From Septoria linicola (Eukaryota; Ascomycota; Dothideomycetes; Mycosphaerellales; Mycosphaerellaceae), in NCBI GenBank assembly GCA_024114885.1, contig CP099421.1, positions 1,426,001 to 1,490,000 on the forward strand: DNA of 64,000 nt. The letters run 5' to 3'. The notes under the pieces were generated by a model, which worked only from the letters and a program-made list of their open reading frames with translations, did no database searches and was not told the DNA's origin. The first letter of the stretch is position 1. Every line of letters starts with the position of its first letter. The translations under genes and the position numbers were made by a program. This document shows, one piece after another, positions 1-9,400 of this stretch.

Positions 1-416
1 AAACGCCACATTCTCAGCTCATGCTCTCGCGAGCTGCCGCTTGTTTCTCGCATATCTTGGAGACTGCAAAGCTTCACTCCAGTGCCTAGATGTCTCCAGT
101 TCTTGTGTTGCTGGACATGAGCAGGTTGCCGTTCGCGTAAAACCAAAACTAGATGGACGTATCACTGTTACTGGAAGTAAAAGCCGATGCCTCTGGCCCG
201 TAGCAAGAGACTCGAATCAAGTCAGACCCTAGATGCAAAAATACCTGTTGTGTGAAATAATTGTGCAAAAATTGATCGGTGTCCGGTTAGCAGACACACA
301 GCTGGCTCTGATGATTGCATAAGTGGACGAAGTGTAGGAGCGACTGGGCACACTGCCATGCTTGTTATATGGGTCTGCTGAGTTGAGGAAGTGCAAAAGA
401 TTCACGCTGAAAGTCC
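1..416. other. left-edge intergenic, no gene recognised
   Basis: Only short open frames without recognisable motifs or splice structure. The 3' flank of the tRNA gene lies here. Nothing else can be supported. Confidence 0.5.
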
Positions 417-421
417 AAAAA
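417..421 (-). terminator. Pol III T-run terminator of the split tRNA-Glu gene
   Basis: On the minus strand a run of five T starts 7 nt after the tRNA discriminator base. RNA polymerase III normally stops at four or more T at this distance, so the run supports an authentic Pol III unit. Confidence 0.7.
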
Positions 422-449
422 TCATCTTTTCCGAAACGGGGAATTGAAC

Positions 450-501
450 CTGGTCGAGTGTTAGTGCCTTGCCACGGAAGTAAGTTCGAATTGATGCCTA
501 C
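450..501 (-). other. 52-nt GT-AG intron in the tRNA T stem
   Basis: Begins GTAGGC, carries CACTAAC (a near-ideal fungal branch point) 13-19 nt before the end, and finishes CGACCAG. It splits the 5' strand of the T stem after CGGG. Its last G completes the B box GGTTCAATTCC, so the internal promoter stays intact in DNA. Its length equals that of the D-loop intron, but the two sequences are not obviously related. Confidence 0.8.
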
Positions 502-515
502 CCCGGCCTTGTCGG

Positions 516-536
516 TGCACTGATTGCAAGAGCAAT
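516..536 (-). other. 21-nt canonical-position tRNA intron (37/38)
   Basis: Lies directly after A37 in the anticodon loop, the normal place for eukaryotic tRNA introns removed by the tRNA splicing endonuclease. It can form a hairpin (ATTGC and GCAAT around TCTT). It has no GT-AG ends, unlike the two flanking insertions. Confidence 0.75.
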
Positions 537-557
537 TGAGAGCGACAAATCCTAGCC

Positions 558-609
558 CTAAGAACGATGTCAGTGGAAGAACTCGTGGATTATTCTCGAA
601 GCTACTCAC
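558..609 (-). other. 52-nt GT-AG intron in the tRNA D loop
   Basis: Begins GTGAGT, contains CTGAC 14-18 nt before the end and finishes TTCTTAG, so donor, branch point and acceptor all look like the protein-gene introns of this window (mostly 49-73 nt). It sits after residue 16 of the mature tRNA, just before the conserved GG of the D loop. Removing it restores AGTGGCTA. Tandem G ambiguity at the junction is resolved by the GT-AG rule. Confidence 0.8.
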
Positions 610-625
610 ACTAGACCATTTCGGA

Positions 626-1522
626 TGTTCTAATTGGTGCAATAGCATGATATAGATACGTATATAATCCTCTACAATGATAGGCGATGTAAGTAGATGG
701 TGGGCGGCTCGAGGTCGAATTTCGGCACGCGGGCCTGCAGTGCGGGACTCTCACAGTGCCAAGCTTGTGGCAACCACAGCAAATAGTCTTTGGATACTTG
801 TAGTGCAGCAGGTAATATGTCATTGTATTCCAGAATGAAGTGGCATTGAAGTATGTGGTGTCAAAGTCGGACGTCTTGTACTTAGGGTGGAATTGGGCAG
901 CCGTGCTCGAGGACAGCCCATTCTATTCGTGATCGACTTCCGGATAAATCTGTCTGTGAAATACACTGCAAAATCAATCTGGCAATCATTGATCCTACCT
1001 TCGAGAACCCTCGATCTGTATTCATGTGGCGATGTTGGCGTGCATCCTTGCGACACGAGGTGACCTGTCGTCGAAGCACATCCCCTCCAAGTCTTGGCAG
1101 CCGAAACGATTCCGCCTAGCCATTCAGCTACTCTTCTTCTTGCATTTACACAATGTTGGAACGCTTAAACAAATCTGTCCTAATGCCGTCAGGCAACATC
1201 GAGCTGAACTTTCTGGGCCACTGTCGACTTACAGGTCTCAAGCGAGCCGCTCGTGGCACCAATTTCCAGCACTAGTGGACCACCATCAGATGGCGAAGAG
1301 TAGAAAGCAGCCAATCTTTTGAAAGGAGCTGTCAACATTGAGGCGCCCGAATTGAGGGAAATCAAGACCCATGATGATTACAAGGCAATTATCGGCGAGC
1401 AGCATCTGAGCTATCAATGCGTGAGTCGAACAAGCCATTCCTCGAATCATGAATCTAGACCATAGTGTCTCCAAGTCATTGGCGATGATCTACAACCTTT
1501 TATTCGATATTCCAGCACAGCA
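626..1522. other. intergenic stretch without a supportable gene
   Basis: Several short minus-strand frames occur, including a Cys-rich 70-codon frame at 611-823 that overlaps the tRNA 5' end. None has a recognisable family, signal peptide or splice structure that I can defend. Confidence 0.4.
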
Positions 1523-2284
1523 CTATAACAGCACAATCGCCGCACACACAGCCACGACCACAGCACCAGCACTGACCATCCTGCCCGCCGCTCCACTCTC
1601 AATCGCCTCACCACGATCAGCTGCTATAACACACGAGTTCCGCGCCTCCATGGGAGTCTCCGAAATGCTGAAACTCTGTACTCCATACTGCAGACTGCTG
1701 CAGTAAGTCGTGACGTTCTCACAATTCCACTGAGTCCAATTCTGCGATTCTGCACAATCCAAGCCCTCAAAAGTGCGAAAGGTCAACACGCTTGGATCCT
1801 AAGCAGAGCCGTTCGCCCTTACACCAGCGCTGAAGCCCACTTCCGAATACAAGGCTGAAACGTTGTATCTGCTTCTCGAATTGATCGTGAGGACAGAATC
1901 AACAGCGTTTGTGTCCTCCGTGATCTCTAGGTCCTTCAGATTGTCTGGCGAAGATGTGTAAGTCATTTTCTTGTTCGTGTCATCATTTCTCACTCACAGC
2001 ACGAAGAGGCATTGATGCCGGCGGTAACGTCGACCTCGATGCCACCATAGATGAATGGACCTATGTTCATGCATTGACCATCAGTTCCGTGCCGGTTGAC
2101 CTGTCGCCGGTCGGAGCTTGTCATGATCATATGGAACATTGCGGCGTTGTCCTCTCCATTTTGCAAGATACTGATGGTATGTCAGTATTGGCAAATGTTA
2201 ATGCATCAATGTAAGGTCCTCTAACTCTTGTGCAACGCCAATGCAGGCGTTCAAGCCGAACAGTACAATAAGAGGTGCGAACAT
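1523..2284 (-). pseudogene. small GPI-type secreted glycoprotein with in-frame TAG
   Basis: Three exons (2284-2226, 2170-1998, 1944-1523) with introns of 55 and 53 nt. The first intron carries CTGAC before its acceptor; the second starts GTGAGT. They join into 218 codons in one frame. The start MFAPLIVLFGLNACIGVAQ is a clear signal peptide. The mature part has six cysteines, about five N-glycosylation sequons and a hydrophobic C-terminus (GRMVSAGAVVVAVCAAIVLL) typical of a GPI-attachment signal. I do not recognise the family. An in-frame TAG at 1799-1801 (possibly once CAG) cuts the protein at codon 127. The frame continues intact beyond it, with cysteines and the anchor signal, so this looks like a recent nonsense allele or a read-through stop. 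No alternative splice removes it in frame. Confidence 0.65.
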
Positions 2285-2918
2285 CGTGCACTCACCTCAA
2301 GAACAAACAGAGTGGAACAAGTCAATGAAGATATGCAGCAGTCTTGTGCCTCGCACATTCCTTCGAACCACTCCTTCGGATCTGTTAGACGCTGTCCAGA
2401 ACTACGTGCGCCTAGCGATTGTCGACCGATTGTCGACGCTCCAAGACTAGCCAAGAGCCCAAAGGGGACATGGTCCTTCTGCACTTGTGAGGCACAGCAC
2501 AAGATTGCAGGTCGAGTAGTCGCTCTGCTCCTAGATCCGACAGGTTCAGCATAGTTCAAGCCCGGTGAACGGTGTGTGGCTTCCACCCACAGACTAAACC
2601 TGCAGAGCTCGGAACTCGGACGACGATCATCTCTTGGTATAGCCCCACTTATCATTAAGCCGCGCTTGTTACCGGCTATCAGTCTGCGTGCTGGACAAGG
2701 TAGCTGCCATTTCTTCGGAATACCTGTCCTCCTAAACTGTCTCGAGCTGCTCAGCAACTCCAATAAGAAGGAATTGCGCTCAAGCCGGCTCACTTACCCT
2801 CTTCCAGATTGGAGATCGATGCGGCAACAGAAATCTGCATAGCTTTAATCTTTGCGCGAGACTGCCATATTTCTCGGACGTCAGCTGCCATATTTTATGC
2901 AGTAAGAATGTACGACAT
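2285..2918. other. intergenic between secreted-protein gene and HET gene
   Basis: Holds the promoter of the minus-strand secreted protein and the 3' end of the HET gene. Long overlapping frames on both strands here look like chance frames. Confidence 0.4.
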
Positions 2919-4838
2919 CTAATCAGCTAGGGGTGCATCGGCGCCGGACCTCGTCACGAAAGTACATGAAGGCACATCATACATCAAGTCGCACCTCTCG
3001 TCCATGACAGCATAAGACGAGAGCTTGCCACTTGTCGCTGCCGCACTGAGATACTCCGACTCTCGATTGCACTCTATTTCGATATGCGGTCGCCAGAAAC
3101 CTGCACGCCTTCGATGCGCTTCGAGCACGCACAGATCCTCAAAGCTCATAACTGCCATAAACGTCGCATATAGGTGCTTGTCGTACGGCGTTGCGAAGCC
3201 TGTGTGCGCTTTACACTGGCACGTCTTAGTGTCGTTTGAACAGAGCTGAGCGGAGCCCATCCAAACCTGACCAACGATCTCAAACAGGTCCGCCTCGGGG
3301 TTGTGGCGAATGACAAGCCAGAAAGGATATGCCCGAAACAAGATATCGCCATGTCGCGCTTGAGGACTAGCGATTGCCGCCAGCACATCTCCAGTTATCC
3401 GTATCGGTACCACAGCCTTTGCGTCACTACTGGCGTCTGTGTCAAAGACCATCTCATGCCACAACTTATGCAAGGCTCTGGTCCGACCATCGAGACGTAG
3501 ATCAGCTGTCAGACCTCCACGACCGTCTGATGTCAGTCGACAAGCTCGACCGGAGAACTTGAAAGACTGCTCACAGGAATATGAATTTGACATCATCCTC
3601 GCCTGTTCTGGTGTGAGCTCCAGTGCTTTGATGAGCTCGAGCAGGACTTGTGCTGATAGAGGCCCTCGCTCAGCACCACTCAATAGAGGAAGCAGCTGTA
3701 ACGCAAGGTCTACTGTGGAGATGCTATAGTCAGTGACAGGTTGTGGTAAGTCATGCGGCCATTTGATGATGGAACGAAGGCCATACACACGATCGCGGAC
3801 ATCTTTGCAATGGCATGTACCGAATTTCTGTAAAGCCTCAAGGAGCGTCAACCGAGCCGTCTCAGACTTCAAGCTGCTATCGTCGTCCTTCTGATTGCGT
3901 GGGCAAGGCAAAGCCTGCTGCAAGGCGTGTGCGATGTGTCTGGGCAAATTGATGCGATTCGTGGTTCGATTCGAGCTCGAACGTGTTCCACAATGGCGAA
4001 CAGCATGCACCGCCGTGATGAATCTATGGAGGCCAATGTGACAATCTCCACATAGCATCAACACATTCTGAGCCAGAGTGATTTCCTGGATTATCCAGAG
4101 CCTCTTCCAGTATTCCCTTCGTCCAAATTCATCTAGAGCAGTCATGAAACGATGCACTCCGTCCGGTGCGGAGCCATTGCCGGTGAGCTGTCGTTCAATC
4201 TCGGGCACTGAGGTCTTGGTACTGCGGACGCCCAACTTGCTCCATTCAGCTTCGGCGAGAGTCTGGAGGAGATAGTCACTGTCATCTGCGGGAAGACCAA
4301 GGCAAACTAACACGATGCTGGCTTTGCTGTAGATGGACCCCATGATAGTGACCTGCTCAGATCGTTCCCGGACCTCTGCTTGATTGACGCAAATGCTGTC
4401 TATCCAGAAATGTCCAAGCTGAGCATGTGGAAGGGAGGACACTTGTCGCAAGGCATAGTGGCAGTTGACACCGATATCGAAAGGTTGGCCATTGATGATG
4501 ATAGTCTTGGTCTCGCTCGAAAAACCCCAAGTGTAAGAGAAATTGGCGTAAGCTGGTAGGTCATCGAGACTGAAGACCTCGAGCTTGCAGACAATTGTTT
4601 CTGCTTTTGGCGTGCTCAAGAAACGTAAGAGACGAATTTGCTTTGCAGGATCAAGCAGAGGTGCGCCGGAGAACACATCTTTCTCCGCGACGACTTGCTC
4701 TGAAGTGGCAGATATTCTGGCTTGAGCTCGTTCATTCTGTTGCCATTTCGAGCAGAGACAATGCCAAGCGTCTTCATCATCCTGCATCACGTCCAATCTG
4801 GTCGGTGGAAACCCCCAGTGGTGATCATGGGATGGCAA
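2919..4838 (-). CDS. HET domain protein (heterokaryon incompatibility)
   Basis: Intronless, 639 aa. The HET domain lies at about residues 95-250, with the family landmarks FSYTWG, then HFWIDSICVNQAEVRERS and later RLWIIQE. The rest is a long variable C-terminal half with conserved blocks seen in large ankyrin-less HET proteins (RDRVYGLRS, YSISTVDLALQ). HET proteins are Pezizomycotina cytosolic factors; characterised members trigger growth arrest or cell death when genetically different hyphae fuse. Partner and trigger cannot be inferred. A second HET gene lies 8 kb away in the opposite direction. The start is the first ATG before the conserved region. No lesions were seen. Confidence 0.9.
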   Translation of the reverse strand: MPSHDHHWGFPPTRLDVMQDDEDAWHCLCSKWQQNERAQARISATSEQVVAEKDVFSGAPLLDPAKQIRLLRFLSTPKAETIVCKLEVFSLDDLPAYANFSYTWGFSSETKTIIINGQPFDIGVNCHYALRQVSSLPHAQLGHFWIDSICVNQAEVRERSEQVTIMGSIYSKASIVLVCLGLPADDSDYLLQTLAEAEWSKLGVRSTKTSVPEIERQLTGNGSAPDGVHRFMTALDEFGRREYWKRLWIIQEITLAQNVLMLCGDCHIGLHRFITAVHAVRHCGTRSSSNRTTNRINLPRHIAHALQQALPCPRNQKDDDSSLKSETARLTLLEALQKFGTCHCKDVRDRVYGLRSIIKWPHDLPQPVTDYSISTVDLALQLLPLLSGAERGPLSAQVLLELIKALELTPEQARMMSNSYSCEQSFKFSGRACRLTSDGRGGLTADLRLDGRTRALHKLWHEMVFDTDASSDAKAVVPIRITGDVLAAIASPQARHGDILFRAYPFWLVIRHNPEADLFEIVGQVWMGSAQLCSNDTKTCQCKAHTGFATPYDKHLYATFMAVMSFEDLCVLEAHRRRAGFWRPHIEIECNRESEYLSAAATSGKLSSYAVMDERCDLMYDVPSCTFVTRSGADAPLAD

Positions 4839-5190
4839 GCATGTTGAATGTGCACGTCAATTGACCTAGATCTGAGCTCACAGCCCCATGTCAACTGTCG
4901 TGAGGATTGGGCAAATATCTTGGCTGAGGTGTTGCGCCGCGTGTTTTTCGCCGGAAGGATCTCACGGAGCGGCCGCCATGATTTCCAGGACTTCAGCTAG
5001 CGTAGTCCAGTTTTCAGCCTATGAGCTTGCATTGACTTTCTCTACGGAGCGAGCGCCAGAACACATGAGCTAGCGTGAAACGTAGCAAGCCCCATAGGGT
5101 ACGACAGTTCTCAGCGAAGCGCTTAGACGACGGCACATTCTTGTGACAACTCGAGTAGTCGATTTTGTCATAGCTTGCTGTCTATCATGT
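4839..5190. other. short intergenic region
   Basis: Promoter side of the HET gene and 3' side of the membrane-protein gene. No gene recognised. Confidence 0.4.
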
Positions 5191-8046
5191 CTACGAGAAC
5201 TGTCTCGAAAATCTGTCCTTCAACTTGCCTACTGGTGAGTCCATCTCGAAAGTCTGTGTGAATCTTCGTCGACTGAATCTTGGACTGTCGATGTTTAACG
5301 TGTTTTCAATCGATTTCTGGCTGTCCACATAGAAGTGTTCGCCATCTTTGTGCAATTTCCAGCTGACTTTGAATTGTTCTCCGCTCGGTCCGCACCCACA
5401 ACTGCCTGCAAGCTCCTGGCTGGGAGGCGAGTTGACTGCTAGGGAGAAAAGATGGACAGGCTCGGAGAAGTCTGTGTACCAGTGCCGGTGGCATAGGAAG
5501 TACACCAGTATAGCGGCGCTCATCAAGAATACCGCGACCAAGACGAGATGAAAGGGCTTCTGGTAGTCTGCCGAGCCACCACTTCCATACTGCTGAACCC
5601 GAACGGAAGCGTTGAAAGTCTGGTAGACGCCTTGTTCAAGAGTGGGGTTCGTATAATTCCAGAACAGCGTAAAGGGCGCGTCCGTGGACGACTGTATCAG
5701 AGTATTGCCCGCAAGCACAGCCAAGGCCTCTGCTGCGGAGGGGTTTGCTGCGCTCAAATTTCCAGATGTGACAATGAACTGGGTCAATAGGCGAGCATTT
5801 GAAGCATTGCCATCTGCGAGGCCGGCGCCAAATGACAGACCTGCGAACCGTCAGCATATTATACGAGGCTTGGCTACTTTGTAACAGACATACTTCTCGA
5901 CCATTCACTGGCTATGTTCACCCAGTCCTTACTCAACGTATCGTTTCCCATCAGCGCCATGGATTCACTGCGGTTGTATTGTAGAGGATCAGTAGTATTG
6001 CACATGGCTGACATACTTCCCCCGCTACTGCTGGCATTGTAGTGAGTGGTACAAAGTGGCGTCTGTCCTGCTGAAAGCGAGCAGAGCGCATAGTTCTTTG
6101 CTCCAGACGAGCCGATCATAGAGTTGCCACCAGAGTCTACAGGTCCACCTCTGCCCAAGAGATAGATCGAGGTTGGACCATAGGTTGTTGTCATCCCTTT
6201 GGTCTCGTTGATCAGAGTGTTGTATTGTATCGGCAGCTTCGGAAATATTGGTGGGTATCGATTCGCTCCCCACTTCTCACCCCATCGAAATATGTCGTTC
6301 AGCAAAGGCTCTGGCGCTTTTGTCATGTCAGGGTTATCGAGGTAAGGACCAGTACCTTCCTGGTATCCAGCGCAAGTCGGCCACGTCCCGTTGGTGACCC
6401 AATCAGTTCTATTACACCCGCCGCCATCCGCAAACGTCCACTTATCGTAGACAAAGGGCGTCAACTGAGCTTCTGATAGTGTAACACACAACACATTGAC
6501 TACTGGGGAAGGCACGGAGGCGCGAATGCTATATGTGGCTCCATCCACTTCGTACGGCTGCATGATATCGTTGATAGGATCTGCAGCAGCCTGGACCACC
6601 CCAATGTGCGGCATTGCCATTGTGACATTGTTGATGATGTAACCCGGAAAGGCCTCCTGGGTGACTTCGGTGCGTTCGATCCAAGGGGCCTCGATGGTAG
6701 TGTTGTCTGCAAATAAAGCATAGCCCTTGGGCCTTGTGGCTAAGTCTTTGGTAGCATTGCCATTGACTTTCGTCGCATCTGCCCAAGTAGCCAGGTAACT
6801 GTAGTAGTTGTGAAATGCATCAGATGAGTGCTGAATCTGCAGACAAGTAGTACCAGAGTATTCTGGATCGTACATTTCGGTAATTGGTGTCTGACACTCG
6901 TCGGCTATGTATGTCGGATTGGCAAAAGCACTTTTGACGAGTCCATGCAGTGTGTGAGACTGGAATCCTGGAAGCACGAGCTGCGGCTGTACGAGCGCAG
7001 TAGCGGCAGAAGTGTACAATCTGAAGAATGTCAGTGGTACCCTAGCCCCAGCACAGGGCATCAACTCACATCGCCAGTAGCGCTGCCAAGAATGAGACAC
7101 CGCCTAGGAAGGAGACACCGGCGTAGCGCACCGATTCCCATTGTGTGAGCATAGTGCCGGGCTGCAAGATCCAGGCGCGCATGTTGAGCTCAGCTAGCGT
7201 GACACCTCGAGCCTGTTCCAGTGTATGCGCTCGTCTAGCCAATGCTTGACCAACAAATGCGACCACGACTGTCACAAAAGACAATTCGATCAGTTTAGCG
7301 AAAAGAGAGGTCAAGAAGGCAGCCGATGAAGGAGTCAGAGAGCCTCCATTGCGAATCTTTCGTCCATACCTAGGACCGCGGAGCGCAATGATCAGGAACA
7401 CGAACGAGAACGCGGTCGCGAAAACGGCCAGAGTCAAGATTGTCACAGAGATCCAATTGTTGAACCTTCCATGTCGGTACGCTTTCTTGCTTGCACAGTG
7501 GTCGTGTGGCGCAAAGTCATTGTACGCCGAGCGGACTGAGAGAAGCCCCGTATCTGACTTCGCATAGGTAGAAGGTGCGCCAGATTGCAGAGATATGCGT
7601 GAATCTTTGTGCTTGGGGTTGTAGGAGATTTCATCAAAATTCTCCTCGAACCTGGTAGACCCAGTCATAGCTCCAGTTGAAGGCGGTGAATACAGCTCAT
7701 GACTCTGCTCTGGCGTTCGTCTAGCATTGACTGGCGTGCGAACTTGCTGCGTCGGTGATGATATGCTTGGCTGGTCCTTCTTGAGAGAATCTTCGGAGAT
7801 AATGCCCAAGCCATGATTGCGAGCAGCACTCTGGCTGTAAGCTGGAGCCGGTGTTATGTCGTCTTCCGCCACTGTGTCTGTAATGTCTCGAGTTTGTGGA
7901 GTGTCATTGAAAGACACCGAGGAGACTCTGGTATAGCCTGGTCTATGTCTCGCAGATCCGGAGAACGGTGTGGGAGGACTAGCAGTTGGCACGGGAGACG
8001 CGTCGCTGAGGAGCCCACGCTGTTCTGGCAGGTTAGGTGCAGACAT
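5191..8046 (-). CDS. large multi-span membrane protein of unknown function
   Basis: Three exons (8046-7070, 7020-5894, 5840-5191) with introns of 49 and 53 nt, both with CTGAC branch points. They encode 917 aa in one frame. Residues 1-170 are polar and probably disordered. Three membrane segments follow (about 190-215, 235-268 and 300-330). Next come roughly 450 residues rich in N-glycosylation sequons and cysteines, probably outside the cell or in a lumen. A last membrane helix (PFHLVLVAVFLMSAAILVYF) precedes a short basic tail. The region around TMs 2-3 (VAFVGQALARRA, AWILQPGTML) resembles a widespread, uncharacterised Pezizomycotina membrane-protein family. I assign no biochemical role. 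Confidence 0.85.
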
Positions 8047-9262
8047 TGTTTGCTACGGCCCGCGACCGGCGCCGAAATCACCAGGTCGAACCAGTCTGTG
8101 CAACTACCCGTGGTCAGCTCAGACAGCGAACGGGACGCTGCAGATGCAAAATCGTTTCAAAGTGCAGCATGCGCTCGTGTGACTAGAGTGAAACGAGGAA
8201 GGATGGCCTGGGGAGCGTTTGAGATATCAAGCACGTATTACCTCGACAAGGCTGCGAACATGGGTTGTGTCGCCGAGGGATCGTAGAGGTGTCCGCTTGA
8301 TCCGATGAGCAGACGTGGCTGGCAAGAGCTGCAGCCTGAATGGGTCCAGACTGAAGTGATGGCATGAACAAAGGGCAATCCGAGGGCCGTAGGGCGGCGG
8401 GCTACACAGGGTGCCACAGGATTCGTCAATGGCTGCATGCATATGCAGAGAAGTCGCTACTCTTGCTGCTCACCCGCAAGCGCAAGGCTGAATTCGCCGA
8501 CTTGGTGCCAGATCTTACATGTATCGCGTGGGAGGGGTGCTACTCAAAGATCAATGTGTCCACCAGCTTCGATCGCCGAATTTGAGTCCTAGAAGCGAGA
8601 CCTACGGTCTTGGAAGACGAATCGACTGATGGAAATGCTGTGCATCCTTCAGGTGCTGTCCTGCAGCATCCCGCAAGCCAAGAGCGCCACAGCACGCTGA
8701 TCTGTCTGGCGAGAAGCACGCTCGAGCTCTGCCGCGCGGTTAGTGCATGAACGAGGCTAGTGGGCTCCATCGCATGGCCTCAGCTGTGCAAAATAGAACA
8801 GCATTGAATCAATCGTGGCGGAGTCCCAACTGAGATCAAAGGATCACACATGGGCGGCCGTAGCGGAGAGACTGCAGCTCCTGCTCATACAGAGCTTCGC
8901 AACGCGTCCATGTCTGACTTCAAGTCGCGTGACCACGCTCGGCACTGCATCGAGAGATGATGTTGGTGTTGTACAGCTGACAGATTATTGCGCGGGAGTG
9001 GTGGTGTTGTAATCATTTTCATGTGATGTGGCGGAAGCACTTCCGCGGTTCGCGCTCATGCTCATGCTTTCAACACCTCGACAACACACACACACTGTTT
9101 GCCTTCCGCACTGTATATTATCGTTGCTTCTTCTTAAGATCTGCGACTGTGTATTCGCCATGTCCATAAGTACCTCACCTCTCATTGCTGGCATTGTTGT
9201 GGTGAGCGATGGCGTGCTAAAGCTTCACGTCTGGCGCTCGGCAAATGATTCTCTGGGACTTT
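8047..9262. other. divergent promoter region, membrane protein / MET2
   Basis: About 1.2 kb with only short frames. It should hold the promoters of both flanking genes. No RNA gene or repeat recognised. Confidence 0.4.
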
Positions 9263-9263
9263 T

Positions 9264-9281
9264 GAGTCAATGAAGTGACTC
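9264..9281. promoter_or_regulatory. GCN4/CpcA-type palindrome upstream of MET2
   Basis: GAGTCA-ATGAAG-TGACTC is a perfect 6+6 inverted repeat. The left arm is part of TGAGTCA (9263-9269), the exact consensus of the bZIP activator Gcn4/CpcA; the right arm is the TGACTC core. It lies about 115-135 bp upstream of the MET2 start, a sensible distance for cross-pathway amino-acid control. Binding is inferred from the motif only. Confidence 0.55.
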
Positions 9282-9370
9282 TAGAATATCGCTGCCCGCT
9301 ATTCAAAGCCGTCTCATCATTCTTCTTGCATCTCTCTTCCCTTCACCCATACACTGTTCACTCACTGCCT

Positions 9371-9400
9371 ATGCCACAGTTGACAGACCTCCAACGATGA
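9371..9400 (+). promoter_or_regulatory. 9-codon uORF overlapping the MET2 start codon
   Basis: An upstream ATG opens a frame encoding MPQLTDLQR. Its TGA (9398-9400) overlaps the MET2 ATG (9397-9399) as ATGA. Ribosomes that translate it end exactly on the MET2 start, an arrangement that can couple termination to re-initiation or dampen translation. The effect is inferred. Confidence 0.5.

Larger units (their letters stand above)
429..625 (-). tRNA. tRNA-Glu (anticodon CTC) split by three insertions
   Basis: Four minus-strand blocks (625-610, 557-537, 515-502, 449-429) join into a 72-nt cloverleaf. The acceptor TCCGAAA pairs 7/7 with TTTCGGA, followed by discriminator A at 429. The D stem is GTCT/GGAT. 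The anticodon stem TGTCG/CGACA pairs 5/5 around loop CTCTCAC, giving anticodon CTC (glutamate). The T stem CGGGG/CCCCG pairs 5/5 around TTCAATT. The blocks are separated by 52, 21 and 52 nt. The middle gap is at the usual 37/38 intron position. The outer two, in the D loop and T stem, have GT-AG ends and branch-point-like sequences. The sequence at the insertion edges keeps an A-box-like TGGTCTAGTG and a complete B box GGTTCAATTCC at 450-440. A T-run follows. A standard tRNA search would probably miss this gene. Whether it is processed to a working tRNA cannot be seen here. Confidence 0.85.

Noticed and set aside
229..648. 139-codon minus-strand open frame
   Set aside because: It is the translation of the split tRNA and its introns (it contains the tell-tale TRPGSIP from the T arm).
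2251..2793. 180-codon minus-strand frame
   Set aside because: Overlaps the supported first exon of the secreted-protein gene in another frame and has no family features.
8081..8110. B-box-like GGTTCGACC on the minus strand
   Set aside because: No matching acceptor, anticodon or T stem could be built around it, even allowing insertions.
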